Shown here: positions 62,998 through 64,000 of the stretch, piece by piece
Numbering within the stretch: position 1 is the stretch's first letter
How the letters are laid out: each line of letters starts with the position of its first letter
Assembly (NCBI GenBank): GCA_016717005.1
Contig: JADJUF010000014.1
Coordinates: 323,230-387,229 of the forward strand
Origin: Myxococcales bacterium
GTDB taxonomy: Bacteria; Myxococcota_A; Polyangia; Haliangiales; Haliangiaceae
Direction of reading: 5' to 3'
DNA length: 64,000 bases
Translations under genes and position numbers: made by a program
Notes under the pieces: model-generated
What the model was told of the DNA's origin: nothing
The model's input: the letters and a program-made list of their open reading frames with translations, nothing else
Database searches by the model: none

Positions 62998-63003
62998 ATT
63001 ACA
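62998..63003 (-). promoter_or_regulatory. -10 element, leaderless arrangement
   Basis: TGTAAT (minus strand) six bases before the GTG of the FHA-winged-helix gene; the main reason for choosing that start. Confidence 0.45.
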
Positions 63004-63105
63004 GCGGATCTGGCAGGGCCGTGAAAGCCGGGACGCCGCCGCGATCGCGCCCAGGACTGGCAGGACCAATCGCCCGGTCGGCCCAGGCGATCAGCGCGCG
63101 CGGCG

Positions 63106-64000
63106 TCAGCGCGCGAGCCGCGCCACGAACGTGTCGGCGAGCTGCACCTTCACGCCCGGCACCTGGGTCGAGGCGATCGGCTTGGCGGTGAGGTCGAGGT
63201 TGTAGCGGAAGATGCCGGTCAGCCACACGCTGCCGTCGGCCGCGACCGCCACCGCGTTGCCGCTGTCGTTGTCCCAGTCGCCGAAGCGCCGGCTCCACAC
63301 GTGGGCGCCGTCGGCGGTGAGCTTGGCCACGAAGCCGTCCTTCTGGCCCTTGCCCCGGAGCCCGCCGCCGCCGAAGTCGATCGGGGTCTCGTACCAGCCG
63401 GTGACGACGATGTTGCCGGCGTCGTCGACCGCGACGCCGTAGCCGATGTCCTCGCGCTCGCTGCCGAAGCGCTTGACCCACAGCGGCTTGCCGTCGTGGG
63501 TCAGCCGCGCGACGACCACGTCGGACTCGCCGGCGGCCACCAGCGGCGTGCCGAAGAAGTCGACGTCGCGATCGAACGAGCCCGTGATCACCAGGTTGCC
63601 CGCGCGATCGATCGCCAGGCCGCCCGCGACCTCGTTCCACGGGTTGCCGGCGCGCTGGCTCCACAGGTGGTGGCCGCCAGCGTCGAAGGCCGCGATCAGC
63701 AGATCCATCGCGCCGGCCGAGGTCAGCGGCCCCGCGCCGAGATCGAGCGTCTGCTGGAACGCGCCGAGCGCGAAGATCGTGCCGTTGGCGTCGACGGCGA
63801 GCCGCTTGATCGACTCGCTGCCGTCGCCCGAGATGCGGGTGATCCACTGGATCGCGCCGGTGGCGGATAGCTTGATCAGCGCGGCGTCGTCGTAGCCCTG
63901 GGCCGTGAGCTCCTGGTCGCCGAACGTCCCGACCAGGTGCCACGAGATCGCGGCGACGAAGCCGCCGTCGGGCGTGGCCGCCAGCGCGGTCGTCGCGTCG
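63106..64000 (-). CDS. Repeat beta-propeller (SBBP/delta-60-type) protein, 5' partial
   Basis: Runs off the right edge; about 297 residues are visible. Repeats of roughly 50 residues carry AVDDAGNIVVTGWYETPIDFGG, AIDRAGNLVITGSFDRDVDFFG and AVAADGSVWLTGIFRYNLDLTA, each followed by a strand ending WxKRFG or WSRRFG. These match the SBBP/delta-60 propeller repeats common in exported myxobacterial proteins. The N-terminus with any signal peptide is outside the window. Confidence 0.87.
   Translation of the reverse strand, partial: DATTALAATPDGGFVAAISWHLVGTFGDQELTAQGYDDAALIKLSATGAIQWITRISGDGSESIKRLAVDANGTIFALGAFQQTLDLGAGPLTSAGAMDLLIAAFDAGGHHLWSQRAGNPWNEVAGGLAIDRAGNLVITGSFDRDVDFFGTPLVAAGESDVVVARLTHDGKPLWVKRFGSEREDIGYGVAVDDAGNIVVTGWYETPIDFGGGGLRGKGQKDGFVAKLTADGAHVWSRRFGDWDNDSGNAVAVAADGSVWLTGIFRYNLDLTAKPIASTQVPGVKVQLADTFVARLAR

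Overview
This 64 kb window is very GC-rich, with strong third-position GC bias. It reads as chromosome from a member of the Myxococcota (delta-proteobacterial lineage; closer placement not possible by eye). The reasons are: three Hanks-type Ser/Thr kinases of different build, a PP2C phosphatase, an FHA-sigma54 activator, an FHA-winged-helix protein, several Asp/Pro/Gly-rich surface lipoproteins, and no phage, IS or CRISPR signal. Genes are dense and often translationally coupled through ATGA or GTGA overlaps. Two tRNA genes (Asp-GTC, Val-TAC) lie near 22.5 kb with a hairpin terminator behind them.

Layout. 0-5.5 kb: tail of a Ser/Thr kinase; a four-gene overlapping minus-strand operon around a PP2C phosphatase (frameshifted here); a two-receiver response regulator. 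5.5-9.1 kb: Xaa-Pro aminopeptidase, a hexanucleotide repeat, a PhnW-like aminotransferase coupled to an RpiB-like protein, and a 34/32-bp tandem array. 9.1-17.6 kb: a YqiJ-like membrane protein, a YqiK-like flotillin and a giant DUF3686-type AAA+ ATPase in one operon. 18-24.3 kb: FrnE/DsbA-like protein, a divergent HhH-GPD-like protein, lipoproteins, tRNAs. 24.3-32.9 kb: M1 aminopeptidase with HEAT-like repeats, an MBL-fold protein, a kinase with a beta-propeller, and an FHA-sigma54 activator. 33-41.5 kb: TauE/SafE transporter, PLP decarboxylase, a 6 x 53 bp array, PEGA-domain proteins and a PEGA kinase. 41.4-46.4 kb: a small DNA-repair-like operon (ferredoxin, AAG glycosylase, PolB-like exonuclease), a CFI-box surface protein, an M18 aminopeptidase. 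46.5-50.8 kb: the aerobic benzoyl-CoA (box) genes boxB and boxC with a divergent boxR regulator. 50.8-53 kb: oxyR and ahpC-ahpD with a recognisable OxyR site between them. 53-55.4 kb: a cytochrome bd-superfamily-like pair with a fused cytochrome c. 55.5-64 kb: SprT-DUF2786 protein, a second SPFH/SPFH/NfeD operon, a beta-propeller lipoprotein, an FHA-winged-helix protein and a truncated repeat-propeller protein.

Two window-wide patterns stand out. (1) At three unrelated loci the last 16-33 codons of a gene, including its stop codon, are tandemly repeated directly downstream: boxB (2 copies), boxR (4 copies), and the gene at 35552-36367 (6 copies). (2) At about fifteen transcription-unit starts a -10-like hexamer (mostly TANNNT) lies only 6-8 nt before the start codon and no Shine-Dalgarno is visible. 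This points to widespread leaderless transcription alongside a second class of genes with good GGAGG sites.

Two genes (PP2C and boxC) each carry a one-base insertion in a short G/C run. This may be sequencing error or real decay. All calls are from reading the sequence; no database search was run.
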